From an uncultured Jannaschia sp. (GTDB taxonomy: Bacteria > Pseudomonadota > Alphaproteobacteria > Rhodobacterales > Rhodobacteraceae): a DNA stretch of 64,000 nucleotides. The position numbers were made by a program, and so were the translations under genes. This document shows positions 6,702-17,140 of the stretch, piece after piece; within the stretch, counting starts at the first letter, position 1; each line of letters starts with the position of its first letter. The notes under the pieces are model-generated. The model ran no database searches and was not told where the DNA came from. It worked only from the letters and a program-made list of their open reading frames with translations. Where the stretch lies: contig CANLTZ010000003.1 in NCBI GenBank assembly GCA_947494145.1, positions 372,001 through 436,000 on the forward strand, written 5' to 3'.

Positions 6702-7387
6702 GCGCGCGGCGCGGCGGTCGGGCGGCGCGCTTGGCCGCGCGCCCGGCGGCGCCCGTCACATCGGAAGCGTTGCTGCGCGACGGGCTGGCGCCCAAGGGCG
6801 CGGGCACGGTGCTGATCATCGCCTGCGGCGCATTGGCCCATGAAATAAAGGCGATCCAATCGGCGGGCGGCTATGACCATCTGGACCTGCATTGCCTGCC
6901 CGCCATCTTGCACAACCACCCCGACCGCATCGCGCCGGCGGTGGACGCCGCTTTGCAGGGGCGGGCCAAACCCTATGCCACGACCTTTGTGGCCTATGCC
7001 GATTGCGGCACGGGCGGCGCGCTGCAAGCCGTCTGCGACCGCCACGGGGTGGAGATGATCGCTGGGCCCCATTGCTACGCATTCTTCGACGGGTTGGAGC
7101 GGTTCGCAGCCCGCGATGAGGTCGATGTGTTTTACCTGACCGACTTCCTGGCCAGGCAGTTCGACGCCTTCGTGACGCGGCCCCTGGGGCTGGATCGCCA
7201 CCCCGAATTGCGGGACATGTATTTCGGACACTACCGCAGGCTTGTCTATCTTGCGCAAACCGATGATGCCGAATTGACGCGGAGGGCTGCGCAGGCAGCT
7301 GAAACGCTAGGGCTGCAATTTGAAAGACGTGTAACGGGGTATGGGTGTTTAACGGTAGCCATCGAGAAAGCCGCCAAAGACGCTTAG
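6698..7387 (+). CDS. DUF1638 domain-containing protein
   Basis: A 229-residue protein with a basic N-terminus and the DUF1638 hallmarks: VLIIACGALAHEI near residue 38, conserved His/Asp pairs (LDLHCLPAILHNHPDRI), then YADCGTGG and PHCYAFFDG. The conserved Cys and His residues suggest metal or corrinoid handling, though the fold has no assigned reaction. DUF1638 genes are often found near methyltransferase corrinoid proteins; one such gene lies at 1836 in this window, so a role in the split methionine synthase or its B12 handling is a reasonable inference. It overlaps ybjQ by 4 bp. Confidence 0.85.
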   Translation: MSARRGGRAARLAARPAAPVTSEALLRDGLAPKGAGTVLIIACGALAHEIKAIQSAGGYDHLDLHCLPAILHNHPDRIAPAVDAALQGRAKPYATTFVAYADCGTGGALQAVCDRHGVEMIAGPHCYAFFDGLERFAARDEVDVFYLTDFLARQFDAFVTRPLGLDRHPELRDMYFGHYRRLVYLAQTDDAELTRRAAQAAETLGLQFERRVTGYGCLTVAIEKAAKDA

Positions 7388-7395
7388 TTGCGTCT

Positions 7396-7413
7396 TGTCA
7401 ATTAAAGTTGACA
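7396..7413. promoter_or_regulatory. inverted repeat TGTCAA-N6-TTGACA over a -35-like hexamer
   Basis: The right arm TTGACA (7408-7413) is also a perfect -35 hexamer, with a weak -10 candidate near 7431-7438. The element fits the TGT-N12-ACA pattern bound by PpsR/CrtJ regulators of photosynthetic bacteria, but six fixed bases is weak and the downstream gene is not a pigment gene. It most likely controls the secreted-protein gene at 7603. No convincing gene lies in the surrounding 7388-7602 interval. Confidence 0.35.
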
Positions 7414-7602
7414 CCATATGTAAAGTGTACGTTACTATTTTTACGATCTGCGAAAGCACCCTGATGTTCGACCTATCGTACTTGAAACGTTCCGCTTCTG
7501 CCGCGCGCTCACTGCGGCACCATGGCCTTTCGGCTGGCATTGGTTGCCAGCGGGAAGGGTTTCCCCGGCTTCGACCCAACCACCTCGGGGGAGGTATCTG
7601 AA

Positions 7603-7929
7603 ATGACTAGTAAAGCCCTACTCGCCCTATCGTTCATCACCGTTTTTGCCCTGCCCGCTGCGGCGGAAATGACGGAAGTCACCGTCGAACAAGCCCGCGA
7701 AATGATGGGAACGGCCGTTGAGACGGCCGATGACCAACCACTTGGTGAGCTGATCGGCGTCCAGAAAGGCCCCAATGGGTGTGCCATCACCATTGTGAAG
7801 CTGCATGAACGGCTGGAGGTGCAGACGTCTCCGTTGCAGATCGTCGGTCTGCAAGTGGACGACAATGGCAAGCTGCAGGTCACCGATGGCAGCGACGCGT
7901 TGAAGCGGAACATGGGTCTGCCCTACTGA
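7603..7929 (+). CDS. secreted PRC-barrel-like protein
   Basis: A 108-residue protein with a clear Sec signal (MTSKALLALSFITVFALPAAAEM), mature form in the periplasm. The remainder alternates short strands (GTAVETADDQPLGELIGVQKGPNGCAITIV) in the manner of PRC-barrel domains, common in alphaproteobacterial secreted proteins. GGGGGAGG precedes the chosen ATG; a longer start at 7522 would place about 27 residues before the signal peptide and is unlikely. It stands alone between DUF1638 and purL. Function unknown. Confidence 0.65.
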   Translation: MTSKALLALSFITVFALPAAAEMTEVTVEQAREMMGTAVETADDQPLGELIGVQKGPNGCAITIVKLHERLEVQTSPLQIVGLQVDDNGKLQVTDGSDALKRNMGLPY

Positions 7930-8013
7930 CAGGCCAAGGCAACGGGGCCTTCACCCTTGGCGGGGAAGGCCCTATGACACGGGGCGCGCGCGAAACCGCC
8001 CCGGAGTGATGCC

Positions 8014-10212
<2,199 letters not shown>

Positions 10213-10250
10213 GGCGCGGCTTGCCTGGGGTGGAGGGTCGCGCACCGGGC

Positions 10251-10407
10251 GCAAGCCGATCCTTCGACGGGCCGCGGTTTGGCGATCCGAACGGCCCGCT
10301 AAAGAGTTTTGTGCCTGCCACATCCGCACGCCGCCCCAGCGACAAGCCAACGGCAACGCAATCGCCGGGCCGGGGGGTCGCCGATAGATCGGCGCCCGTT
10401 GGGCTTG
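10251..10407 (-). repeat. dispersed intergenic repeat, copy A (157 bp)
   Basis: Read on the minus strand, this block aligns end to end with copy B (46137-46297) and, over its first 60 bases, with copy C (31850-31909). Shared blocks include GGGCGCYGRTCYATCG, GGCCCGGCGAT, TGCCGTTGGC and ACCGCGGCCCGTCGA. It contains a hairpin GCCGAT-CT-ATCGGC. It occupies most of the 301-bp gap between purL and bolA, where no gene is seen; that gap also must hold the bolA promoter. Confidence 0.75.
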
Positions 10408-10513
10408 GGTCCGATGCGGGCACGAAGCAGCAACGGATCGAAGAGACTTGCCCATCTTGCCCCCATGGACCCCTGCCCTTAGCTATGGGTTAAGACAGCA
10501 AGGACGCGCATCC

Positions 10514-10753
10514 ATGGCCATGCAGGCAAGCGAAATCGAAGCCTTGATCCGGGAAACCTTCCCAGAGGCGAAGATCACGATCACCGATTTGGCGGGGGAC
10601 GGAAATCATTATGCCGCCGAGGTGGTCGATGCTTCCTTCACCGGCAAGTCGCGTGTGGCCCAGCAACGCGCCGTCTATGCCGCGCTGAAGGGCAAGATGG
10701 ACGGCGCCAATGGCGAATTGCACGCCCTGGCCCTGACCACTCGGGCGCCGTGA
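10514..10753 (+). CDS. BolA family protein
   Basis: A 79-residue protein of the BolA/IbaG fold: an N-terminal helix (EIEALIRETFP), a central strand pair (KITITDLAGDGNHYAAEVVDASF), and the conserved RVAQQRAVYAALKGKM helix. BolA proteins bind a 2Fe-2S cluster together with monothiol glutaredoxins of the Grx4 class, and such a gene lies 264 bp downstream in the same operon, which strongly supports that partnership. The ATG at 10514 fits the family N-terminus; an upstream in-frame start would add 22 residues absent from relatives. Confidence 0.9.
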   Translation: MAMQASEIEALIRETFPEAKITITDLAGDGNHYAAEVVDASFTGKSRVAQQRAVYAALKGKMDGANGELHALALTTRAP

Positions 10754-11013
10754 CCTGGACCACCGCCATCCTGGCCGGGGTGATCCTAGCCATTCTGGTG
10801 GCGCGGGCCGTCTGGATCCTGCGTGCGGAGGCGCGCAGCGAAGATGGCGGACGGCCCCGTGGCATTTCGCCGGGCCGAGGCTATACCGAGATCGAAAGCG
10901 ATTATTCTTCGGGTGTTGGCGGCGGCTCGCAGCTGACGACACGTGTCCCGAAGGACCCTCAGGAATATGCGCGGACCTTCGTCCCCAAGCGCCGCAGACC
11001 AGACAGGAGATAA
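10750..11013 (+). CDS. single-pass membrane protein between bolA and grxD
   Basis: An 87-residue protein starting at a GTG that overlaps the bolA stop (GTGA). Residues 4-27 form one membrane helix; the rest is a polar, arginine-rich cytoplasmic tail without a recognised domain. Its position inside the bolA-grxD unit suggests co-expression with the Fe-S trafficking pair, but nothing in the sequence shows the function. Confidence 0.65.
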   Translation: MTWTTAILAGVILAILVARAVWILRAEARSEDGGRPRGISPGRGYTEIESDYSSGVGGGSQLTTRVPKDPQEYARTFVPKRRRPDRR

Positions 11014-11017
11014 CCAG

Positions 11018-11389
11018 ATGACCGAGACCACCGACGCCAATGCCCGCATCGACGAGATGGTGAAGGGGACCGATGTGGTCCTGTTCATGAAGGGCACGAA
11101 ATCCATGCCGCAATGCGGGTTTTCGAGCCGCGTGGCCGGCGTGCTCAATTATATGGGCGTGGATTTCTCGGACGTGAACGTGCTGGAAGACGCCGATATC
11201 CGGCAGGGCATCAAGGATTATTCCGACTGGCCCACCATCCCGCAGCTTTACGTGAAGGGCGAATTCGTGGGCGGCTGCGACATCATCACCGAGATGACGT
11301 TGTCGGGGGAACTTGATTCGATGTTTACCGAGAACGGCATCACTTTCGACAAGGATGCTGCCGACAAAATCCGCGAGGCGAACGGCTAA
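11018..11389 (+). CDS. grxD: Grx4-type monothiol glutaredoxin
   Basis: A 123-residue thioredoxin-fold protein with the CGFS active site ([10 protein letters not shown]), the [19 protein letters not shown] glutathione-binding stretch and the usual length for GrxD. Such proteins hold a bridging 2Fe-2S cluster with glutathione and pass it to targets, often with a BolA partner; bolA lies just upstream. The ATG at 11018 follows AGGAGATAACC; upstream in-frame starts lie inside the preceding gene. Confidence 0.95.
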   Translation: MTETTDANARIDEMVKGTDVVLFMKGTKSMPQCGFSSRVAGVLNYMGVDFSDVNVLEDADIRQGIKDYSDWPTIPQLYVKGEFVGGCDIITEMTLSGELDSMFTENGITFDKDAADKIREANG

Positions 11390-11449
11390 GGCTTTTACCG
11401 CAGTTTGGGCGGAAGCCGACTGGGACGTCGGTCCGCCCTCGCCTGCCCA

Positions 11450-11662
11450 TTAGGGCGTCGCGTCCGCGGGCGGAATTTCCGAAAAGTCGGTGCGGATGAT
11501 GTCGCGCCCGAGTTGGCCACCGATTGCACTGGCTTGGGTATCGAATGGTTCACGAAGCAGACCTATGACGGCCAGGGCGAGACCCACCAGCACCGCAGTC
11601 AGCACGACCCAATCAACGGTCACAGCGCCGCTTTCGTCGTAGAGAAATGTCTTAATCGCCAT
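11450..11662 (-). CDS. Flp pilin-like small peptide (70 aa)
   Basis: The sequence FLYDESGAVTVDWVVLTAVLVGLALAVIG has a charged start, a conserved Glu near the start of a 20-residue hydrophobic helix, and a short polar tail, the general plan of class III (Flp-type) prepilins. In Flp proteins cleavage occurs before a helix containing a Glu-Tyr pair; here the pair is replaced by Asp-Trp, so processing is uncertain. No tad genes are nearby. Very similar peptides are common as solitary genes in Rhodobacterales as far as I recall. The following 208 bp up to the der stop hold no convincing gene. Confidence 0.6.
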   Translation of the reverse strand: MAIKTFLYDESGAVTVDWVVLTAVLVGLALAVIGLLREPFDTQASAIGGQLGRDIIRTDFSEIPPADATP

Positions 11663-11870
11663 TGAACCGGTCCTGTCTGTTATCTTGAGCCTTGGTGTAA
11701 GTGACCACTATGCTCATGTTTTGACCGGATAGCGGCATTTTCAGCCCAGTCTGAGAAGAGCAGGGTCCCCTTGCGGGCGGGAATACTGCGCCAGGAGGCG
11801 GATTGACCCGCGAAACCCCCAAAAGGCGCCATATGCGTCGGGTTTTAGGCAAATGCCGGGCGCGGAGAGG

Positions 11871-13325
11871 TCAGGTTTTGCGCCGACCTTCGATGTGTTT
11901 GCGCAGCCGCGACGCCTGCGGGCGCTTGCGTCCCTTATAGGGGTTCACATCGCCCTGGCCGCGCAGGTGAAGCCTGATCGGCGTGCCAGGCATGTCGAAA
12001 TCCGTGCGCAGCCCATTCACCAGGTAGCGGGTATAGGCATCGGGCACGGCATCGGGGTGGGAACACATGACCACGAAACCCGGGGGCCGCGTCTTGGTCT
12101 GGGTCATGTAGCGCATCTTGATGCGGCGGCCCTGGGGCGCGGGGGGCGGATGCTGTTCCAACATGCCCGTCAGCCAGCGGTTGAGTGCGGCGGTCGGCAC
12201 GCGGCGGTTCCAAACCCCATGGGCGCTGAGGATCGCAGCATGCAGGCGGTCCAGCCCCCTGCCCGTCTTGGCGCTGACCGTCACGAGGGGCGCGCCGCGA
12301 AGTTGGGGCAGCAGGCGCTCGAATGCCTCTTTCAAGACGGCGAGCTTGGCCTGCCGGTCTTCTTCCAGATCCCATTTGTTGACGGCCACCACCACGGCGC
12401 GGCCTTCACGGGCGGCCAGGTCGGCGATGCGCAGGTCCTGGGCCTCGAACGGGATATCGGCATCCAGCAGGACAACGACCACTTCGGCGAATTTCACCGC
12501 CCGCAGCCCGTCGGAGACCGAAAGCTTTTCGAGCTTTTCGACCACTTTGGCTTTCTTGCGCATGCCAGCGGTGTCGAAAATGCGCGTGGGCGTCCCCTCC
12601 CACTGGGTGGTCAGCGCGATGGAGTCGCGGGTGATCCCGGCCTCGGGGCCGGTCAGCAGGCGGTCTTCGCCGATGATACAGTTGATCAGGGTGGATTTGC
12701 CCGCATTGGGGCGGCCCACCACGGCGATCTTGAGAGGGCGTTTGGCCGTGGGCGCCCAGTCGGCTTCGGTGTCGCCTGCATCTTCGTCAATGTCGATCTC
12801 GGCTTCGGCTTCCTCGGACGGCTCAGCGGCCTTGGCTTCGATCAGGGGCCGCAGGGCGGCAGCCAGGTCGGCCATGCCTTCGCCGTGTTCGGCCGAAAGG
12901 GCCACGGGATCGCCGAGGCCCAGGCCATAGGCTTCGATCAGACCGGCCTCGGCGGCGCGGCCCTCAGATTTGTTGGCGCCGAGCAGGACGGGGTGGCCCT
13001 TGCGGCGCAGGATGTCGGCGAAAACCTCATCGGTGGGCGTGACGCCGGTGCGCGCGTCGATCAGGAAAAGGGCGGCATCCGCCATGTCGACAGCCCGTTC
13101 AGTCAGACGGCGCATGCGGCCTTGCAGGCTGTCATCGGTGGCATCTTCCAGGCCCGCCGTGTCGACAATGGTGAATTTCAGATCGCCCAGACGCGCCTGC
13201 CCTTCGCGCAGGTCGCGGGTGACGCCGGGCTGGTCGTCGACCAGGGCCAGGCGCTTGCCGACCAGGCGATTGAACAGGGTGGACTTGCCCACATTGGGGC
13301 GTCCGACGATGGCGAGGGTGAACAT
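11871..13325 (-). CDS. der: ribosome biogenesis GTPase Der (EngA)
   Basis: A 484-residue essential GTPase with two tandem G domains, unique to the Der family. The first has GRPNVGKST near residue 8 with DTAGLE; the second has GRPNAGKST near residue 208 with DTAGMR and NKWDLEE. A KH-like C-terminal domain (about 380-484) binds the 50S subunit. An acidic linker ([15 protein letters not shown]) separates the G domains. der follows bamB and a YfgM-like gene on the same strand, the same neighbourhood as in E. coli. Confidence 0.97.
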   Translation of the reverse strand: MFTLAIVGRPNVGKSTLFNRLVGKRLALVDDQPGVTRDLREGQARLGDLKFTIVDTAGLEDATDDSLQGRMRRLTERAVDMADAALFLIDARTGVTPTDEVFADILRRKGHPVLLGANKSEGRAAEAGLIEAYGLGLGDPVALSAEHGEGMADLAAALRPLIEAKAAEPSEEAEAEIDIDEDAGDTEADWAPTAKRPLKIAVVGRPNAGKSTLINCIIGEDRLLTGPEAGITRDSIALTTQWEGTPTRIFDTAGMRKKAKVVEKLEKLSVSDGLRAVKFAEVVVVLLDADIPFEAQDLRIADLAAREGRAVVVAVNKWDLEEDRQAKLAVLKEAFERLLPQLRGAPLVTVSAKTGRGLDRLHAAILSAHGVWNRRVPTAALNRWLTGMLEQHPPPAPQGRRIKMRYMTQTKTRPPGFVVMCSHPDAVPDAYTRYLVNGLRTDFDMPGTPIRLHLRGQGDVNPYKGRKRPQASRLRKHIEGRRKT

Positions 13326-13637
13326 GGGGGCAGCGCCGCTGTGAGTGTCAGGCGCGCGGCGTACCGCAAAGTGGGGCGGGTTGCTAGGGTTTGGCGCGGG
13401 GTGTGTTGGCGGTGAAGTCTTGCGGGCGGCTCAACTCAGGAAACGTCGCGCTCGTTCAAGACGAGAGCCGGGCCAGCGCCGGGCCGGGGAGTGGCGCGGC
13501 TACGGTGGGGCGAGGCGCTTTATGTTCGCAAAATCCGTCGAACAGACCTCCTGCGCGTGAGGCGGGCCAAAGCGCCGGTCCGCTGAGCCGGACCGGCGGG
13601 GCTGAAGCCCCTTGTTCCGTGCCAGAAAAGAACGTCC
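13326..13637. other. intergenic region between bamB and der
   Basis: 312 bp without a supported gene. It holds two adjacent GC hairpins near the bamB end (see the terminator entry) and a very GC-rich stretch around 13460-13520 with repeated GCCGGGCC-type words, probably the der promoter region on the minus strand. Short frames here have no ribosome binding sites and no family resemblance. Confidence 0.5.
13574..13611 (-). terminator. double hairpin downstream of bamB
   Basis: GCCGGTCCG-CTGAGC-CGGACCGGC (13574-13597) followed at once by GGGGCT-GA-AGCCCC (13598-13611), 27 bp past the bamB stop codon. No T-run follows on the minus strand, so it may stabilise the 3' end rather than act as a strict intrinsic terminator. 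Confidence 0.4.
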
Positions 13638-14960
13638 CTAACGATACGCGTGCAACGTGCCGCTGCGACTCACCACGAAGATCGCATCGCCGAACGCGAT
13701 GGGGCGGGACGCCGCGCCGCCGGGGATGTCGATCTGGCTGGCCAGGGCGCCGGTGGCCGGGTCGAAGCCGCGCAAGGTGCCATCGCTGGACGCGACCCAA
13801 AGCCGGGACCCTGCCAGAACAGGCCCGAAATGGGCAAAGATGCCTTGGCGGCGACGCAGGCGGGTGTTGCGATAGAACGGCAGGTCCTGGCGCCACAGGA
13901 CTTCGCCCGTGGCCGCATCCAGCCGCAAAAGCTGCGCCCGGTCCGACACGGCGAAGACAGAGCCGCCCGCCACGGCAAGGGGGCTGACCGCCCCTTCGGT
14001 CGCCGTCCAGAGCCGTTCGCCCGAGGTGGCCGAGGCCGCGATCATCCGACCGGCAGAGGTGCCCGCATACATCACGCCATCCGACACGACCGGATCGCCA
14101 GTGATATCGCCCACATTCGCGTAAGCCACACCGCGCCGCTGGCCAGACACGCTGGAGCCCCAGACCCGGATGCCGGACACTTTGAGGGCGGACAGAAGCT
14201 CACCGGAGCTGAAGGGGAAAATGACCGTGCGGTCCGTCACGGCGGGTGCGGGTGCCGTGGCCATGACGGCGGCGGCGGGGGCGCTGGGCAGGTCCCACAC
14301 GATCCGACCGGTATCGGCGTCGAGGGCCCAAGCCCGGTTATCGCGGCTGACGAGGTAGACGAAGTCGCCATCGACCTTGGGCGTCGTCAAAGGCGCTTCC
14401 AGCCGTTGTACCCAGCGCGTGGCGCCATTGGTGGCGTCGAGGGCGTGCAACTCTCCGAAGCCGGTGGTGACATAGACCGTGCCCCCACCCGAGGCGACAC
14501 CGCCGCCGGACGCATCGCCTTCCCGCTCGAACCCCGGCACCAAGCTGCGCGACCAGAGTGCCGTGCCATTCGTCGCGGTCGCGGCAATCGTGGCGCGGGC
14601 GTCGAGGGTGAAAATACGTTCCCCATCCGATACCGGGTCGGCGGTGATACGACGCTTGCGGCTGTCGCCTGCGCCGATATTCGCGCTCCAAACCCGCTGG
14701 GGGGTGTCGGCCAAGGTGGCATGGCCCGGGTCGTTGCGTCCATTGCCCACGCGCATGGGCCAGGCGGCCAGGCGGGTGGGCGCGGGAAGCGAAATCGTCA
14801 GCTCTTCGGGTGCGGCAGCGGTCAGCCCGGCTTCGGCGATGACGCCCACGCCACCGTTTTCGCGCACCGGCAGGCGTTCCCCCGGCAGGATAACCTCCCG
14901 CTCGGCGCAAGCGGCCAGAAGCAGGCTTGCACCAAGAAGAAGCCCAGTGATCGGTTTCAT
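13638..14960 (-). CDS. bamB: outer membrane protein assembly factor BamB (PQQ-like beta-propeller lipoprotein)
   Basis: A 440-residue lipoprotein. The signal MKPITGLLLGASLLLAAC has a lipobox ending LAAC, so the protein would be anchored to the outer membrane. The rest consists of repeated beta-propeller blades of the PQQ-like type (ARATIAATATNGTALW, LHALDATNGATRWVQRL, AWALDADTGRIVWDL, RLDAATGEVLWRQDL). BamB scaffolds the BAM complex that folds outer-membrane proteins. An alternative ATG at 15002 overlaps the upstream stop (ATGA) and would add 14 residues before the signal; the shorter start gives a normal signal peptide. Neighbours yfgM and der match the classic order. Confidence 0.88.
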   Translation of the reverse strand: MKPITGLLLGASLLLAACAEREVILPGERLPVRENGGVGVIAEAGLTAAAPEELTISLPAPTRLAAWPMRVGNGRNDPGHATLADTPQRVWSANIGAGDSRKRRITADPVSDGERIFTLDARATIAATATNGTALWSRSLVPGFEREGDASGGGVASGGGTVYVTTGFGELHALDATNGATRWVQRLEAPLTTPKVDGDFVYLVSRDNRAWALDADTGRIVWDLPSAPAAAVMATAPAPAVTDRTVIFPFSSGELLSALKVSGIRVWGSSVSGQRRGVAYANVGDITGDPVVSDGVMYAGTSAGRMIAASATSGERLWTATEGAVSPLAVAGGSVFAVSDRAQLLRLDAATGEVLWRQDLPFYRNTRLRRRQGIFAHFGPVLAGSRLWVASSDGTLRGFDPATGALASQIDIPGGAASRPIAFGDAIFVVSRSGTLHAYR

Positions 14961-14998
14961 GGGTTTGCCCCCGTCCGTCTGCCCCGCGCGCCGATCTA

Positions 14999-15655
14999 TC
15001 ATGCCGGCTCAGGCGAGGCCCCCAGGGCCACAATCAACTGCGTTGCGCGCTGGCGCAAGGATTCCGTGGCTTCCGCGTCTTGGCTCAGCGCCCGCAGAAG
15101 CGTCAGCGCGGTGGCTTCGTCCCCCGCATCGAGCGCACGCAGTGCCTGCATTTCCACCGCCAAGGTGCGGAAGGGCGCGCCTGGCGTGGCCAGTTCATCA
15201 AGGATCGCGCCGTCTTCGCCGGCATCCCCACTGCCACCGGCAAGCATCAGTTTGAGAAGTGCGAGATGGCGGTATTCGGTCGAAATGTCCGGCAGGTCGG
15301 CCACGGCTTGCAGCGCATCGGTTGCCACGGCGGGGTCGCCGCCTTCGGCCAATTCGGTCGTGGCGCGCAGAAGCGACAGGATAGCGGTTTGATATTCGTC
15401 CGTTGGCGTCACCCCGGCCAAGGCGGCGCGGCGTGCGTTCAGATCGCCTGCCCCAAGCGCCGACAAAACGGCATCGCCAAAGACTTCCGCGCGGAATTCT
15501 GCTTGTGATTTGCGCCATTCGTTCCAGGCGGCACCGCCAACGGCAAGCACGACGACAAGAACGGGCACCCAGCCCCAGCGGCGCATGAGGCCATACATCC
15601 GGTCACGGCGGACTTCTTCGCTGACTTCGTCGATGAAACTGTCGGGGTTCGACAT
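14999..15655 (-). CDS. YfgM-like tetratricopeptide membrane protein
   Basis: A 218-residue protein with a short cytoplasmic N-terminus (SFIDEVSEEVRRDRMYGLMRRWG), one membrane helix at about residues 28-45 (WVPVLVVVLAVGGAAWNEW) and a helical periplasmic domain resembling TPR repeats. YfgM associates with the Sec translocon and periplasmic chaperones in E. coli. The gene is directly upstream of bamB and der. The ATG at 15655 was chosen over 15745 because the extra 30 residues are arginine-proline rich and not family-like. Confidence 0.82.
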   Translation of the reverse strand: MSNPDSFIDEVSEEVRRDRMYGLMRRWGWVPVLVVVLAVGGAAWNEWRKSQAEFRAEVFGDAVLSALGAGDLNARRAALAGVTPTDEYQTAILSLLRATTELAEGGDPAVATDALQAVADLPDISTEYRHLALLKLMLAGGSGDAGEDGAILDELATPGAPFRTLAVEMQALRALDAGDEATALTLLRALSQDAEATESLRQRATQLIVALGASPEPA

Positions 15656-15838
15656 CCCGGCCCTCCTCTCGGCGCTGGCCCCGTCTAGCTCAGGGGCGCG
15701 CGGGGGCCAAGGCGCAAAGCTCCTGTTCCCGGCATCCTTGCACAAGCTTGCCGCAGGGGTTGTCGGCGGGACGGGAACGGACTAAATCTGAACCAATCGG
15801 TTTACCGCGCCGTATTGCGCTCTAAATCACGCCCGATC

Positions 15839-17140
15839 ATGAGCTTCGATAGGTCCAAGATGCGCTTCTTTTCCCTGATCACTGCCGCCTTGGTTTGTGT
15901 CGCATTGTTCTTCGTCGTCTTGCAGCGAGAGGCATTGTTGGACTTCGCGCGGGGTCTGACGGGTGATGCCGAAGTTTCGGGCGCGCCCGAGGCGGAGGAA
16001 GAAGCCGTCCAGCCCGTGGCCATCGCGACAACCGAAGCCGAGGAGGCAACGGAAGCCGTCCATGTCGTGGTACTGCGGTCGGTGGCGAAGGATGTGGACG
16101 ATGCCGTGATGGTACGCGGCCAGTCCGAGGCCGCCCGCACCGTGACGGTCAGCGCCGAAACAAGCGGCGTCATCATCAATGAACCGATCCGTAAGGGGGC
16201 CTTTGTGGAGGCTGGCCAGATGCTCTGCCAGCTTGACCCCGGCTTTCGGGCAGCCAGCCTGGCCGAGGCGCAAGCGCGCCTCGCCGAAGCGCGGGCCCGC
16301 GTGCCCCAGGCCCAGGCCGTCGTGGCCGAGGCCCAGGCCCGGCTGGAAGAAGCGATGATCAACCAGACGGCCGCCCAGCGCCTGGGCGAAGGCGGCTTCG
16401 CATCGACCACGCGGATGGCCAATGCGGATGCGGCGCTACGGTCTGCCGAAGCGTCGGTGACGGCTGCGGAAACGGGGCTGGAAAGCACGCGCGCAGGCAT
16501 CGAAGCCGCCGAAGCGGTGGCCGCGCAAGTACAGCTCGACATCGATAACCTGACGATCGAGGCGCCGTTTGGCGGGCTGTTGGAAACCGACACGACCGAG
16601 CTTGGAACCCAGCTTCAGGTGGGGGATGCCTGCGCCACCATCGTGCAGTTGAACCCCATCAAGCTGGTGGGCTTCCTGCCGGAAGCGCAGGTAGACGATG
16701 TGGAGGTGGGCGCCCGCGCCGCGGCGCGTCTGGCGTCTGGCGTAGACGTGGCGGGCCAGGTAACCTTCCTGTCGCGCGCCGCCGATGAATTGACCCGCAC
16801 CTTCCGCGTGGAAGTCACCGTGCCCAACCCCGATCTGACGATCCGCGATGGCCAGACGGCCGAAATCCTGATCGAAACGGCACCGATCACGGCGCATCTT
16901 ATCCCCGCATCGGCGCTTACGTTAAACGATAGCGGCGTCTTGGGTGTGCGGGTGGTCAATGACGGTGTGGCCGATTTCATGGGCGTCACGCTCATCCGCG
17001 ATACGGTGGACGGGGTGTTGCTGACAGGTCTGCCCGACAGCGTCGATATCATCACGGTGGGGCAGGAATACGTCACCGACGGCGTGGCGGTGCGCGCCAC
17101 CTATGCCGGTGAGAAGAACAGCGCGGAGGCCACCCAATGA
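15839..17140 (+). CDS. RND efflux periplasmic adaptor (membrane fusion protein)
   Basis: A 433-residue adaptor. An N-terminal membrane anchor (FFSLITAALVCVALFFVVL) is followed by an acidic linker, a lipoyl half-motif (VSAETSGVIINEPIRKGAFVEAGQMLCQLD), a long alpha-hairpin rich in Ala and Glu (about residues 140-235), the second lipoyl half (IEAPFGGLLETD) and beta-barrel and membrane-proximal domains. It would link the inner-membrane pump encoded by the next gene to an outer-membrane channel, which is not in the window. The ATG at 15839 is one option; 15860 also fits. Upstream, AACC-AATC-GGTT near 15792-15803 is a small inverted repeat of the kind TetR regulators use. ATGA overlap with the pump gene. 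Confidence 0.88.
   Translation: MSFDRSKMRFFSLITAALVCVALFFVVLQREALLDFARGLTGDAEVSGAPEAEEEAVQPVAIATTEAEEATEAVHVVVLRSVAKDVDDAVMVRGQSEAARTVTVSAETSGVIINEPIRKGAFVEAGQMLCQLDPGFRAASLAEAQARLAEARARVPQAQAVVAEAQARLEEAMINQTAAQRLGEGGFASTTRMANADAALRSAEASVTAAETGLESTRAGIEAAEAVAAQVQLDIDNLTIEAPFGGLLETDTTELGTQLQVGDACATIVQLNPIKLVGFLPEAQVDDVEVGARAAARLASGVDVAGQVTFLSRAADELTRTFRVEVTVPNPDLTIRDGQTAEILIETAPITAHLIPASALTLNDSGVLGVRVVNDGVADFMGVTLIRDTVDGVLLTGLPDSVDIITVGQEYVTDGVAVRATYAGEKNSAEATQ

Noticed and set aside
7395-7601. 68-codon frame upstream of the secreted PRC-like gene
   Set aside because: It has no ribosome binding site and overlaps promoter-like sequence; amino-acid composition is not protein-like.
11652-11852. 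66-codon minus-strand frame between the Flp-like gene and der
   Set aside because: It overlaps the start of the Flp-like gene and shows no family or ribosome binding site.
11853-13415. 520-codon frame opposite der
   Set aside because: Composed of Gly/His/Gln-rich shadow sequence; der itself is clear on the other strand.
13650-15392. 580-codon frame opposite bamB and the YfgM-like gene
   Set aside because: Antisense to two recognisable genes, low-complexity, no ribosome binding site.
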